DNA from: Arthrobacter sp. B0490
GTDB taxonomy: Bacteria; Actinomycetota; Actinomycetes; Actinomycetales; Micrococcaceae
Assembly: GCF_002929355.1 (NCBI RefSeq)
Contig: NZ_PJIR01000002.1
Location: forward strand, 372,001-436,000
Direction: 5' to 3'
DNA length: 64,000 nt
The notes under the pieces were generated by a model that saw nothing but the letters and a program-made list of their open reading frames with translations, was not told the DNA's origin and did no database searches. Below, piece after piece: positions 17,986 to 26,829 of this stretch (positions within the stretch are counted from its first letter, which is position 1; every line of letters starts with the position of its first letter). The translations under genes were made by a program, and so were the position numbers.

Positions 17986-19433
17986 CCGGCAGGCCTCCGG
18001 TGCGCAGATCCCAGCCGGGGGAGCCCCCGCAGGCCACCGACATCACCCGCGGTGTCGTCGAGCGGCGTGAGGTGAGGGCAGCAGTGGCCCGGTTCCTCAC
18101 CGCCGGCTTCGTGGCCCTCGTCCTGGTGGCGATCCCCATCGTCTTCTGGGTGCGGGCGGAGGCGGAGCGCCACGCGCTGGCCAATGCACGGGACATCACC
18201 CAACGGCTCGCCGACAGCGTCGTCGGGCCGCTCATCACCGATGAGGTCCTCGCCCACGACCCAGCGGCGCTGGAGCTTCTCGAGCAGAGGCTCGCGCCGT
18301 GGCTGGCCGAGAGCGGCATGACGAGGATCAAGGTGTGGGACGAGGACGGCCGCGTGGTCTACTCGGATGTCGACTCTCTCATCGGGCGGGATTTCGAGCA
18401 GGAGGAGTGGGCGCGGCTGCTGCTCGCAGGTGGGCCGGCCACGGCCACCCTCGAATCCCAGACGGCGGAGGAGAACGAATACGAGGAGGGTTCCGGCGAA
18501 CTCGTGGAGGTCTACGTCCGCTCCGCTTCACAGAGCGGGGCTCCGATGATCTTCGAGACCTATTCGTCCGGTGACGGGGTGCGCCGCGAGCAGCACGCGG
18601 TGCTGATGGGAGTGATCCCGCCGCTCCTGCTGTCACTGGCGGCCCTCCAGCTCACGCAACTGGTCCCGGCGGTCCGCCTGGCGCGGCGGATCCAGGTCCA
18701 CCAGGCCGCACGGACCGCCCTGCTGCGGTGTGCGATCGAGTCGTCCGACCAGGAGCGTCGGCAGATCGCCGGGGAGCTCCACGACGAGGTGATCCAGGAC
18801 CTGTCCGGCCTCGCGTATGCGCTGGAGTCCGAGGAGCGCCGAGGCCCCCCTGCGCTGCAGGACGTCTTCATCAACGCCAGGACGATGCTGCAGACCAACA
18901 TCCGGACCCTGCGGGCCATGACCAGCGAGCTCTATCCCCCCGATCTCGAGGAGCTCGGCCTGGAGGCGTCCCTCAGGCGGCTGGAGGCACCCCTGATCGA
19001 GCGCGGCATCGGTCTGACCGTCGAGATACCGGCGAAGCTCGTGCTGGACCGGGACAGGGCAGCTCTGCTCTTCCGCGTGGCACGGGAAGCTCTCGTGAAT
19101 GTCGGCAAGCATTCCTCGGCGCGATCCGCCGCCATCCGGATCCGGCAGGCCGGCCAGCTCACCGAGATCTCCGTGACGGACGATGGTGTGGGCTTCGACC
19201 CGACCGAACCCTGCACGGAGGGCCATCTCGGCCTGCGGATCCTCGGCGACACCATCCGCCAGGCCGGCGGTGCATTCGACGTACGCTCCGCGCCGGGAAC
19301 CGGAACCGCGGTCATCGCGACCTTCGGCGGAGCCGCAGCGACGCCGCACGCCGACGTGCGCACGGCGTCGTGGTCGCTCCCGGATCTCGTGATGGCTCGA
19401 GCCCGTCTGATGTTCCTGGCCTGGAGGTCGTGA
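17982..19433 (+). CDS. Membrane sensor histidine kinase (NarL-type, HisKA_3)
   Basis: A 483-residue sensor kinase. TM1 lies near residues 38-57 (FLTAGFVALVLVAIPIVFW), followed by an extracytoplasmic sensor of about 150 residues rich in Glu (ESQTAEENEYEEGSGE) and a second hydrophobic segment (GVIPPLLLSLAALQLTQLV). The dimerisation domain carries the phospho-accepting His in RRQIAGELHDEVIQDLSGL (HisKA_3), and the HATPase has DDGVGFD and GLRILGDT. The GTG start overlaps the stop of the BTAD-receiver gene, its likely partner. The acidic periplasmic segment might bind cations, which would fit the multicopper oxidase nearby, but that is speculation. Confidence 0.9.
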   Translation: MTGRPPVRRSQPGEPPQATDITRGVVERREVRAAVARFLTAGFVALVLVAIPIVFWVRAEAERHALANARDITQRLADSVVGPLITDEVLAHDPAALELLEQRLAPWLAESGMTRIKVWDEDGRVVYSDVDSLIGRDFEQEEWARLLLAGGPATATLESQTAEENEYEEGSGELVEVYVRSASQSGAPMIFETYSSGDGVRREQHAVLMGVIPPLLLSLAALQLTQLVPAVRLARRIQVHQAARTALLRCAIESSDQERRQIAGELHDEVIQDLSGLAYALESEERRGPPALQDVFINARTMLQTNIRTLRAMTSELYPPDLEELGLEASLRRLEAPLIERGIGLTVEIPAKLVLDRDRAALLFRVAREALVNVGKHSSARSAAIRIRQAGQLTEISVTDDGVGFDPTEPCTEGHLGLRILGDTIRQAGGAFDVRSAPGTGTAVIATFGGAAATPHADVRTASWSLPDLVMARARLMFLAWRS

Positions 19434-19985
19434 ACGGTCCCTGGTCGAGCCATCCGCAGCGAGGACCTTCGGGTCGCTCCCACGGGCGGCCCAGCGGTTC
19501 GAACAGGCCATCGCCTTCCAACACCGCCCGGATCGGGGCCCTGCCGTCGTGGGACCCCCAGCACCGTCTCCTGTTCGTGCTGTTCCACACCGCTGGCCCC
19601 GTGCGCCCGCCAGAGATCGCCCATCGCCTGTGAGCCCCTGGAATGCGCCTGGAATGCGCCGAACCGTGCCTGAACGGTCGGACTTCCCGAGTGCGCCCGG
19701 TCGCTCCTCGGCAGGCCTCCGCCGCCCGGAACCCGGGTGCGGGCGCTCGGTCCGCACAGCTCGGTCATGGCTTCCCTCCGAGGCGCCCGCCGGCTTCCGC
19801 CGGCTCCCGGCATCTCCCGGCCACTCCGTCCGGGGGAGGGGCCGATCGGCTCCGAAGCCCGGCCCACGGGCGGAGGCGGACCCTGCGACTCCCCGGGAGC
19901 AGTGTCCGGCCCATGGCGGGTGCTCCGGCACGAGCTCGCTCCGGGTGCCCGGAGGTGCGGCAGGCAGCCGGTAGCGGAACGCGAA
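19434..19985. other. Gene-free interval between convergent genes
   Basis: About 550 bases between the kinase stop and the terminator of the FnIII-type gene. Several GC-driven open frames cross it on both strands, but none shows a domain, a good ribosome binding site or plausible composition. No RNA gene was recognised. Confidence 0.4.
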
Positions 19986-20030
19986 GCAGCCCGGTGGTTC
20001 CCGGCACGGTGCCGGGAACCACCGGGCTGC
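19986..20030 (-). terminator. Perfect 22-bp inverted repeat, terminator of the FnIII-type gene
   Basis: The arm 19986-20007 (beginning GCAGCCCGGTGG) is the exact reverse complement of 20009-20030, with one unpaired base between the arms. It lies 18 bp beyond the stop codon of the minus-strand gene. It has no T-tract and is unusually long and perfect, approaching a cruciform. Confidence 0.75.
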
Positions 20031-20048
20031 GGTGGTGGAACGTCCTGC

Positions 20049-22337
20049 CTACTTGTTCGCCGTGGCCACCGGGCCGGCGGTGCCTCCCAGCGTTGACTCG
20101 ATCCAGAGACTGCCGGGGTTGACAGTGCCCGCGGCTGCATTGCGTAGCCGCAGGGAGTAGGCGCCGCCGGTAGCGGGGGCGGCGGCTGCAGTCACATTCA
20201 CCTGGCCGAGCACGCGGCCCGTCGGACCGCCGACGCGGATCGTGACGATGCCGCCGATGACGTTGCTGGTGCCGCTGACCCTCAGGTCGCCGCTCCTCCA
20301 CTGCGCCGAACCGATGGTGACCTTGTCCGGTACGGGCGTCACCTTGACCTCATCGGTCCGCACGGTGGCGCCGACGGTGACCGTGAGACGGAAGGTGAGC
20401 GGGTTGTTGGTCATCGGGGACTTGTAGACCGGCAGGCTGAACGTCGACTTGAGTGCCGTGCCCCCGGTGAGGGTGACCCTGTCCGGATCTGCAGGTCCGG
20501 TGAGGACCTGCTCCCACCGGTAGGTGGCGCCGGCGGTCGAGGAGCCGGTGCCGTCCAGGCTGACGACCCTGGCGGTCGTCTGGCGTGCAACCGCCTGGTC
20601 CGGCCCTGCGATCGCGACGACGGCACCGCGGACGGTGACGGGGTCGCTCTTCGGGGATTCAGGGCCTGCCCCGTTGGTGTTGCTGGCACTGACGGTGAAC
20701 TGATAGGTGGTGTCGCCGTTGAGGCCGTCGTACAGCAGCGTGTTCACCGTCCCGGCCACCGTCTTCGGAGCCCCGAATGCTGTGCCGTCGGCTGTGTAGG
20801 CCTGGACCGTGTAGCCCGTGATGGTCAGTCCGGGCGCACCGGGGTCCGGCGCAGCCCAGGTTACTTCCGCCGTGCCCTGCCCGGCCTTCGGCGCCGCGGC
20901 GAATGCCGGGGCGGCCGGTACGGGATCGTTGGTGATGACGAAGGCGACGCTGCCGTTCTCGGAGACATTGCCCGAGGGATCGACGGCGGCGAAGGTGACG
21001 GTGCTGGTCTCGGCGACGTCGACCGGTCCCGTGTAGAGGAGCGAGCCCGGGGCGCTGGCGTCACCGGACACAGGGTCCGTCCCATCCACCGTGTAGTAGA
21101 TGTCGCTGCCCGCTTCGTTCGCGCTCAGCGTCAGCTTCTGTGCCACGGAGAAGGTCCCGCCACGGGGGGAGGCGGACACGGACGGGGCGGTCGAGTCGGT
21201 GACGGCGGTGGCATGCACGGCAGGGAAGGTCTCACCGACGCTGCTGACGGAGGTGACGTAGACGTCGTACTCCTCCTCGGCGTCCAGGCCCTTGATGGTC
21301 GTGCTCGAGGCCTTCGGGTCGCTGATCCGCACGCCGGATTCCACCTGCTCCGTTCCGACGACGGTCTTGGCGACGGCTGTGACGCGGTAGCCGGTGATCG
21401 GCGGCGTACCGGGGATGGCCTGTGCCGGCGTCCAGTGCACCTTCACTTCGCCGGCGACCTCGGCGGCGGAGATGTCGGTAGGGCCTGCGGGGCCCGACTG
21501 CAGGGGCCCGTTCGGGCACCCGCCCATCCCGGGTCCACCGAGCTCACCGAATTCGGCGATGGTCAGGCCCTGCCGGTTGTCGTCGGCATCCCGTTCCTGC
21601 CAGGCCATGGCGCGTGCGCCGCCGGCACCCGCGGCGATCTCGGCGGCGGCGGGATCGTCGAAGATGTAGGTGGCGGTGAAGGTGTTCGGCCCGTCGAGGC
21701 CGAATTCGAGCCGTGACTGGTAGCCGTCCTCCGCTGTGAGCGGTCCGGAGATCGCACGGGCGTCACGCCGCCCGACGCTCGTGTCCTTGAGGGCGGGCTC
21801 GACGATGCGTTGTTCCATCTGGTCGGTGTTGACCCCGTCTGCCACATGGCCCCTGACGGTCACGGTGTTGCCGTTCAGGACGGAGGGGGCGGTGACGTAC
21901 GTGTCCTGGACGGTCGTGGCTCCTGCCTCGATGCCGCCGAACTTGATGGAGACGGTGTCACCGGGCCGGATGTCGGGGGTGACGTTCAGGCCCGTCCCGG
22001 CACCCCAGCAGACGCCGCCGGGGTGGTTGATCTCGAACGCCACGTCACCGGCCCCGACGACGCCCTGGGCAGAGCCGACCACGCCGGCTCCTGGCCGGCG
22101 AACCTCGACGGTGGCCGTCTGGCCCGTCCGGTCCTGGTAGCCCTCGATGGTGACGAAGTCCCGATCAGGGAAGACGACCAGGTTGTCGGGGAAAGCAGGC
22201 ACGGCCGCATTGGCCGCGGGGACGGCCAGAAGGGACGTTGCGCCGAGGACGGCGGATACCGTCACGACGATCGCGGTCCGTCCGTAGCCCTGGACGCGGG
22301 ACCTCGATTGCCCCGGTTCGTGTAGTGCAGATTTCAT
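20049..22337 (-). CDS. Secreted multidomain protein with FnIII and chitobiase-type C-terminal domains
   Basis: A 762-residue extracellular protein. The Sec signal peptide ends near LLAVPAANA. An N-terminal beta-rich region of unknown type is followed by a first fibronectin type III domain (PTDISAAEVAGEVKVHWTPA), a CHB_HEX_C-like domain (GTFSVAQKLTLSANEAGSDI, YYTVDGTDPVSGD), a second FnIII domain (AEVTWAAPDPGAPGLTITGY), and a PKD/Ig-like region (VSLDGTGSSTAGATYRWEQV). No catalytic motif is visible. It is divergent from the one-TM protein and upstream of the multicopper oxidase, so it may be a surface or matrix protein of the same cluster. A GAGGAT ribosome binding site precedes ATG 22337. Confidence 0.8.
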   Translation of the reverse strand: MKSALHEPGQSRSRVQGYGRTAIVVTVSAVLGATSLLAVPAANAAVPAFPDNLVVFPDRDFVTIEGYQDRTGQTATVEVRRPGAGVVGSAQGVVGAGDVAFEINHPGGVCWGAGTGLNVTPDIRPGDTVSIKFGGIEAGATTVQDTYVTAPSVLNGNTVTVRGHVADGVNTDQMEQRIVEPALKDTSVGRRDARAISGPLTAEDGYQSRLEFGLDGPNTFTATYIFDDPAAAEIAAGAGGARAMAWQERDADDNRQGLTIAEFGELGGPGMGGCPNGPLQSGPAGPTDISAAEVAGEVKVHWTPAQAIPGTPPITGYRVTAVAKTVVGTEQVESGVRISDPKASSTTIKGLDAEEEYDVYVTSVSSVGETFPAVHATAVTDSTAPSVSASPRGGTFSVAQKLTLSANEAGSDIYYTVDGTDPVSGDASAPGSLLYTGPVDVAETSTVTFAAVDPSGNVSENGSVAFVITNDPVPAAPAFAAAPKAGQGTAEVTWAAPDPGAPGLTITGYTVQAYTADGTAFGAPKTVAGTVNTLLYDGLNGDTTYQFTVSASNTNGAGPESPKSDPVTVRGAVVAIAGPDQAVARQTTARVVSLDGTGSSTAGATYRWEQVLTGPADPDRVTLTGGTALKSTFSLPVYKSPMTNNPLTFRLTVTVGATVRTDEVKVTPVPDKVTIGSAQWRSGDLRVSGTSNVIGGIVTIRVGGPTGRVLGQVNVTAAAAPATGGAYSLRLRNAAAGTVNPGSLWIESTLGGTAGPVATANK

Positions 22338-22482
22338 GACATCCTCACTGATCCTCGGTGCGTGAGGGGTTCACGCATGGCCACAAGCTAGGGCGGCCAC
22401 CTTGCGGAAATGCTGTCGGACGACCCGGCTCGAGAAGGACCGCCACGCATCGACTCGGATGCCTCACCCTCCCCGTGCCGAT

Positions 22483-22500
22483 CCCTAGGGATTCCCTAGG
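22483..22500. promoter_or_regulatory. Double CCCTAGG motif in a divergent promoter region
   Basis: The stretch CCCTAGGG-ATTCCCTAGG contains CCCTAGG twice, 11 bp apart start to start. It lies 22 bp upstream of the one-TM protein gene and within the divergent promoter region of the FnIII-type gene (22338-22522). SARP-type regulators often bind direct repeats spaced by one helical turn, so it is a candidate target of the BTAD-receiver protein. This is inference only. Confidence 0.35.
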
Positions 22501-22522
22501 AGACCGGGCGACAGTAGCGGGC

Positions 22523-23065
22523 ATGGAGACCACAGCACCCACGAATCCCCCCGTATCGATCGCGCCGGCAACGCCCAGGCGCTGGAGGTTCCTCGTCCCG
22601 ATCATCCTGCTCGCCCTCGTCGGCGCCGTGGTCGTGAACGTCCTCCTGGCGGCCCCCCGCACGCCACCGGCTCTCCTGGGGGCGTCGGCCGACGTCTCCG
22701 GCGGACTTGCCCGCATCCAGGGAGTCCTACCGACCGAGAGCGACGGGTGGGCGCCTCCAGGACCCGCTGCGCTCGCGGACCCGTCCGGTGCGGGCCTCCA
22801 CCGGGTCCGCATCCTGGTGGAGCTCACGGCGATGGAGGAGGACGGCCTGTCCTTCGACCCGGCCGAGTACACGGTCTCGGCCCTCGGCGGCGGGACGTGG
22901 GAGGCGGTGTGGTCGGCTCCTGCTCCCACGCAGGCGCGTCAGGGGGAGACCATCGATGCGGTGCTCGTGTTCGAGCTCCCGGACCAGGCCATCGACCTGA
23001 CGCTCGACGTGCCCGGGGGAGCCGGCCTGTCGCTCGGAGCGGGGCACCACCGGGGCAGCGATTAG
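22523..23065 (+). CDS. One-TM extracytoplasmic protein, unknown function
   Basis: A 180-residue protein. A short cytoplasmic N-terminus with basic residues (PATPRRWRF) is followed by one hydrophobic helix (LVPIILLALVGAVVVNVLLAA, about residues 22-43). The extracytoplasmic part is predicted to be beta-rich (GLHRVRILVELTAMEEDGL). It resembles small DUF4352-like beta-sandwich proteins in outline but has no diagnostic motif. ATG 22523 was chosen over upstream in-frame starts because the TM topology begins cleanly there. It lies 127 bp before the multicopper oxidase gene, with a repeated motif between them. Confidence 0.65.
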   Translation: METTAPTNPPVSIAPATPRRWRFLVPIILLALVGAVVVNVLLAAPRTPPALLGASADVSGGLARIQGVLPTESDGWAPPGPAALADPSGAGLHRVRILVELTAMEEDGLSFDPAEYTVSALGGGTWEAVWSAPAPTQARQGETIDAVLVFELPDQAIDLTLDVPGGAGLSLGAGHHRGSD

Positions 23066-23102
23066 CCCGACCTCCTGTTCCCCGGGCCCGCCTGGAGGGT
23101 TA

Positions 23103-23149
23103 CAGGGAATTCCCAAGGCAAGGCGGTTCGGGTGCAGGGAATTCCCAAG
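23103..23149. promoter_or_regulatory. Two identical CAGGGAATTCCCAAG motifs before the multicopper oxidase gene
   Basis: CAGGGAATTCCCAAG occurs at 23103-23117 and 23135-23149. The repeats start 32 bp apart, about three helical turns, so a regulator could bind both on the same face. Each contains the palindrome GGGAATTCCC. The second copy ends 43 bp before the start codon. Confidence 0.5.
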
Positions 23150-23192
23150 CCCGCTTCGGCACAGTCGGCGTACTGAACAAAGGAGACCCAAC

Positions 23193-24800
23193 ATGTCAAT
23201 ATCACGTCGTCAGGTTCTGCTGATCGGTGGACTCGGAACCCTCGGAGTCGGAGGCGCGATGATCCCGACCCGGTCGGTGGAGGCGAAGTCCGCCAGCCGC
23301 CTCAGCGACCGGGAGATGCCCCGGCCGTTCCAGGTCCCCTTCGTTCAGGCACCGATCCTCCAGCCGTACAGCACCGGGATCGACCCTGCGGACGGGCGGC
23401 CCGTCAACCACTACCGGCTGACGCAGAAGGCGGCCATGGCAAGCATCCTCCCGCGGCTCACCACGCCCATCCTCGGCTACAACGGGCTGTTCCCGGGGCC
23501 GACCATCAGTCTGGACCAGGGCACGAAGGCCGTCATCAGGATGCGCAACCAGCTGCCGGCCCAGCACTCGCTGGACGGACACGCCCTGTCGACGTCGACC
23601 CACCTGCACGGGTCCGCGTCGCTGCCCCAGTACGACGGGTACGCCAGCGACATCACGCATCCCGGGTTCTACAAGGACTACTACTACCCCAACTTCCAGC
23701 CGGCCCGCACGCTGTGGTACCACGACCACGGCGTGCACTTCACGGCCCTGAACGCGTACTCCGGCCTCGCCGCCCAGTACCACATGCACGATCCCATCGA
23801 ACGGCAGCTGCTGCCGCAGGGCCGCTACGACGTCGCCGTGACCATCAGCGACGCGATGTTCGCGCAGAACGGGGCCCTGGGGTACGACGACAACAGCCAT
23901 TCGGGGCTCTGGGGCGACGTGATCCTGGTCAACGGCAAACCGTGGCCGGTGATGAAGGTGCAGAAGCGTGTGTATCGCTTCCGGATCCTGAACTCCTCCA
24001 TCTCCCGTTCCCTGCGACCGACGCTCAGCACCGGTGACCCCCTGGTCATCGTGGGCACCGATGGTGGCCTGATGCCGGCGGCGCAGAGCGTCGCGAACTA
24101 CCGGCACGCAGGCGCGGAGCGCTACGAGGTCCTCATCGACTTCAGGAAGTACAGGACGGGCCAGCGGATCGAGCTCCGGAACCTGTCGAACAAGAACAAC
24201 GTCGACTACGACTTCACGAACCGGATCATGGCCTTCGACGTCACCGACGAGCCAGTGGACACCACCGACCCCACCTGGAACCGGATCCCGACGACCCTGG
24301 TCGGCAGCGAGGCCATGTCGCTGGTGCCGAAGCAGTCGGTGAAGACCCGTTCGTTCCGGGTCAAGCGCAACGACAGGACCAACCTGTGGACCATCAACGA
24401 CGACAGCTGGCAGGACGTCATCGCCAGCGGCTACCGGAAGGTCGTCGCCGATCCCGCACTCAACGCCGTGGAGATCTGGGAGATCGAGAACAAATCGGGC
24501 GGGTGGTTCCACCCGCTCCACATCCACCTCGTGGACTTCCAGGTCCTCAGCCGCAACGGCAAGGCGCCGTTCGCCTACGAGCGGGGCCCGAAGGACGTGG
24601 TGTACGTGGGGGAGGGCGAGACCGTCCGGCTGCTGATGAAGTTCACCCCCCACGCGGGGGTCTACATGATGCACTGCCACAACCTGCCGCACGAGGACCA
24701 CGACATGATGGCCCAGTTCCGGGTCGGCCTGAAGCCCAGCGACCTGGACCCCAACGACCCCATGACGGCGGCCAGGGCCGAGTGGGACGACGAGGACTGA
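23193..24800 (+). CDS. Tat-exported multicopper oxidase
   Basis: A 535-residue laccase-like enzyme of the CotA/bilirubin-oxidase group, oxidising phenolic compounds or metal ions with reduction of O2 to water. A twin-arginine signal (SISRRQVLLIGGLGTLGVGG) is at the N-terminus. Copper-ligand motifs are complete: THLHGSAS, WYHDHGVHF, HPLHIHLVDFQ and MHCHNLPHEDHDMM, covering the type 1 and trinuclear centres. The axial residue after the last motif is Met. The ribosome binding site is AAAGGAGACCCAAC before ATG 23193. It is followed directly by a signal peptidase gene. The natural substrate is not evident. Confidence 0.93.
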   Translation: MSISRRQVLLIGGLGTLGVGGAMIPTRSVEAKSASRLSDREMPRPFQVPFVQAPILQPYSTGIDPADGRPVNHYRLTQKAAMASILPRLTTPILGYNGLFPGPTISLDQGTKAVIRMRNQLPAQHSLDGHALSTSTHLHGSASLPQYDGYASDITHPGFYKDYYYPNFQPARTLWYHDHGVHFTALNAYSGLAAQYHMHDPIERQLLPQGRYDVAVTISDAMFAQNGALGYDDNSHSGLWGDVILVNGKPWPVMKVQKRVYRFRILNSSISRSLRPTLSTGDPLVIVGTDGGLMPAAQSVANYRHAGAERYEVLIDFRKYRTGQRIELRNLSNKNNVDYDFTNRIMAFDVTDEPVDTTDPTWNRIPTTLVGSEAMSLVPKQSVKTRSFRVKRNDRTNLWTINDDSWQDVIASGYRKVVADPALNAVEIWEIENKSGGWFHPLHIHLVDFQVLSRNGKAPFAYERGPKDVVYVGEGETVRLLMKFTPHAGVYMMHCHNLPHEDHDMMAQFRVGLKPSDLDPNDPMTAARAEWDDED

Positions 24801-24844
24801 CGACGGACCGGGAGGCGCGCGGCAACCGCTGGCTGCGCGCCCCG

Positions 24845-25342
24845 GTGCCGTTGCCGCAGGAACGCGTCACCGCGAGCCGCCGGCGGCGTCTCGTCGCCGG
24901 GGCCCTCATGTTCGCCCTGGTCCTCGCTGCGGTCCGGGCGTGGGTCGTCGAGCCGCTCACGGTCTCGTCGGACAGCATGGAGCCGGCCATCCGGTCGGGC
25001 GCCGTCGTGCTCCTGTTCAAGCCCGGTGCCGCCGTCGGCCCGATCCGCAACGGAGACGTGATCGCTTTCACCGATCCCGCCGACGGCCGGACGGCCATCA
25101 AACGTGTCGTCGCGGGGGAGGGGCAGACCGTCGCGATCCGCGACGCGGAACTGTACGTCGACGACGTCGTCGTCCCGGAGCCGTCGATCGACCACAGCCG
25201 TATCGACGCGACCTACTTCGGGCCGGTGACGGTACCGCCCGGCACCGTGTTCGTGCTGGGTGACAATCGCGGTGTGTCGATCGATTCCCGGGATTACGGG
25301 CCCGTGCCGCTGACGGCGGTCCAGGGCACCCTGGTCCGGTGA
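24845..25342 (+). CDS. Type I signal peptidase
   Basis: A membrane-anchored Ser/Lys protease of about 165 residues. One N-terminal TM helix (LVAGALMFALVLAAVRAWVV) is followed by the catalytic Ser in SSDSMEPAIRSG, the catalytic Lys in TAIKRVVAGEG, and the C-terminal GDNR-x-x-S-x-DSRDYGPV box. The start is uncertain: no ATG exists, and GTG 24845 or TTG 24851 are the nearest usual codons, while a CTG overlapping the stop of the oxidase gene would couple translation. Its position suggests a dedicated peptidase for this exported-protein cluster, although Tat precursors are also cleaved by general signal peptidase. Confidence 0.88.
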   Translation: MPLPQERVTASRRRRLVAGALMFALVLAAVRAWVVEPLTVSSDSMEPAIRSGAVVLLFKPGAAVGPIRNGDVIAFTDPADGRTAIKRVVAGEGQTVAIRDAELYVDDVVVPEPSIDHSRIDATYFGPVTVPPGTVFVLGDNRGVSIDSRDYGPVPLTAVQGTLVR

Positions 25343-25419
25343 CCGGAGGACGACGGCGTAGGGTGCAGCACGCTTGACGCGCAGCCAAACGGCGGAATGT
25401 CGTCGTGGTGAATCGACCA

Positions 25420-25887
25420 CTACGACCGCCACGCCACGGTCCTCTTCGCCAAACACGGGCCCTTCGGAGAATGCGGAACCACCCACGTATCCAAGACTGC
25501 TCGGCGGATCCTCGTTTCAGAGCCACCACCTGAAAATTGGGAATGGTAGGCAAACGTTCTGGGGCAAGTAGACGGGTCCCAGGTATCGAGCATGAGGGGG
25601 TGCCTAGGAACTGAACGGGGGTGTGGCCGTGACGACGTTGACAGCCCTTTCGGCCACGACCTGCGCGTCGGTTCCCGAGTCCCGGCGTCGACCATGACGG
25701 TTGTGACGGCCCGATCATCAGATGCCTCTGCCCTCAGCAGGGCGTCCACTTGTGCCTCGAAGCAGGAGTCACTCGGCATGGAGTGCACGTCCAGCGCCAC
25801 AACGTGGTTGGTGGAGACGATGTTGCCTGCCCCCGAGACCAGCCGGATGATCACCGGCGTCGCACCTGTCGGTTCGATGTCTTGCAC
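25420..25887 (-). CDS. Possible truncated hypothetical gene next to arfB
   Basis: A minus-strand frame opens just after the arfB stop; its first 75 residues (beginning VQDIEPTGATPVIIRLVSG) have normal codon use for this genome and no low-complexity bias. The rest (TREPTRRSWPKGLSTSS...) looks like read-through of non-coding DNA. It could be the surviving 5' part of a decayed gene or a short hypothetical protein. No family is recognised. The remainder of 25343-25914 shows nothing else. Confidence 0.3.
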   Translation of the reverse strand: MQDIEPTGATPVIIRLVSGAGNIVSTNHVVALDVHSMPSDSCFEAQVDALLRAEASDDRAVTTVMVDAGTREPTRRSWPKGLSTSSRPHPRSVPRHPLMLDTWDPSTCPRTFAYHSQFSGGGSETRIRRAVLDTWVVPHSPKGPCLAKRTVAWRS

Positions 25888-25914
25888 GTCGATGATCTGG
25901 GAGATCGCGAGTCA

Positions 25915-26325
25915 TTACTCGTTGATGGGCCGTCGGCGTTGCCGCTTAGTCGCGGATCGCTGCTGTTTGTAAGCGGAACGGCGACGTTCCGAGCCGCGCG
26001 TGGGACGGGTCGCTCGGCGCGGAGGGGGCGGAGGGGTTAGTGCGGCGGCCACAATTTCGCGGAGCGCCTTGAGAGCGATTTCGCGGTTACGCAACTGGGA
26101 GCGCTGCTCCGACACCGTCACCGTGATCGCGCTCGAGCCAGAGCTTCGGGCGAGTCGGTGAACGATTCGCAGCCGTTGCTCATCGCTTAGCGCCGACGAC
26201 TCCGATGCCATCCAGGTGAGGTGCACCCGACTGTCAGAGGTGTTGACGTGCTGCCCGCCAGGCCCGGACGACCTGGAGAACTTCCACCTCAATTCGGTCG
26301 CCGGAATGATCAAGTCCGATGTCAC
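25915..26325 (-). CDS. arfB: ArfB/YaeJ-type alternative ribosome-rescue peptidyl-tRNA hydrolase
   Basis: A protein of about 136 residues with the release-factor catalytic loop in SRSSGPGGQHVNTSDSRV (GGQ motif) and a basic C-terminal tail (RRSAYKQQRSATKRQRRRP) that in ArfB inserts into the empty mRNA channel of stalled ribosomes. It hydrolyses peptidyl-tRNA on non-stop complexes. The GTG at 26325 was chosen because the family N-terminus (TSDLIIPATELRWKFSR) begins there; a longer frame to 26403 adds residues unlike the family. Confidence 0.9.
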   Translation of the reverse strand: MTSDLIIPATELRWKFSRSSGPGGQHVNTSDSRVHLTWMASESSALSDEQRLRIVHRLARSSGSSAITVTVSEQRSQLRNREIALKALREIVAAALTPPPPPRRATRPTRGSERRRSAYKQQRSATKRQRRRPINE

Positions 26326-26495
26326 TTCAAGATCCACGCAGTAAGCGTGGCACGCCAGGAGTGTCTGGCGGCAGTCGTCGACTACTCGACGTTGTTCCAT
26401 CAACGACTGGACCGTGCACGGCAGCGACCGCGCCGCTCCGCGACCGGCGGTTGTACCGTCGCTCGGAAAAGCTTGCTCAAGAATTCGTCATCGGA

Positions 26496-26524
26496 TGCAC
26501 CGATAACCTCGTGTTATGTTGACG
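26496..26524 (+). other. dif-like recombination site S1
   Basis: Left arm TGCACCGATAA, 7-bp spacer CCTCGTG and right arm TTATGTTGACG. The inner arms ATAA/TTAT are complementary, and the right arm matches the first eight of the XerD-type arm of E. coli dif (TTATGTTAAAT) except one base. It lies in the gene-free interval between arfB and the cysteine desulfhydrase gene (26404-26829). That interval also holds a low-GC stretch with poly-T at about 26785-26795. Confidence 0.5.
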
Positions 26525-26829
26525 GGGGCTGGGACATGGTGTCCGGCAAGCGGTTCACCCACAGGTGGACGGCCTTGAGCTCTACCCTTCGGGCTCCACC
26601 CGCCCACAGGTGGATGACCTGCCGAATGTGAGCGACAAGTGTTTGGGCTGTCACCGATGTTCTAATGCCACTTCCACGCTGCTAGGCCCGCAGTCTGTCG
26701 TCAGTGAGCTAAAGCGCCCTGGAAAGTATGCAGGTCCCTTGCTCGCTCGAGGTGAGCCTTCCCCTTATCAATTACTTGATAAGCAAATTTTTTTGTATCA
26801 ATGTGTATAGCAACTAGGGCGGTAAAACT

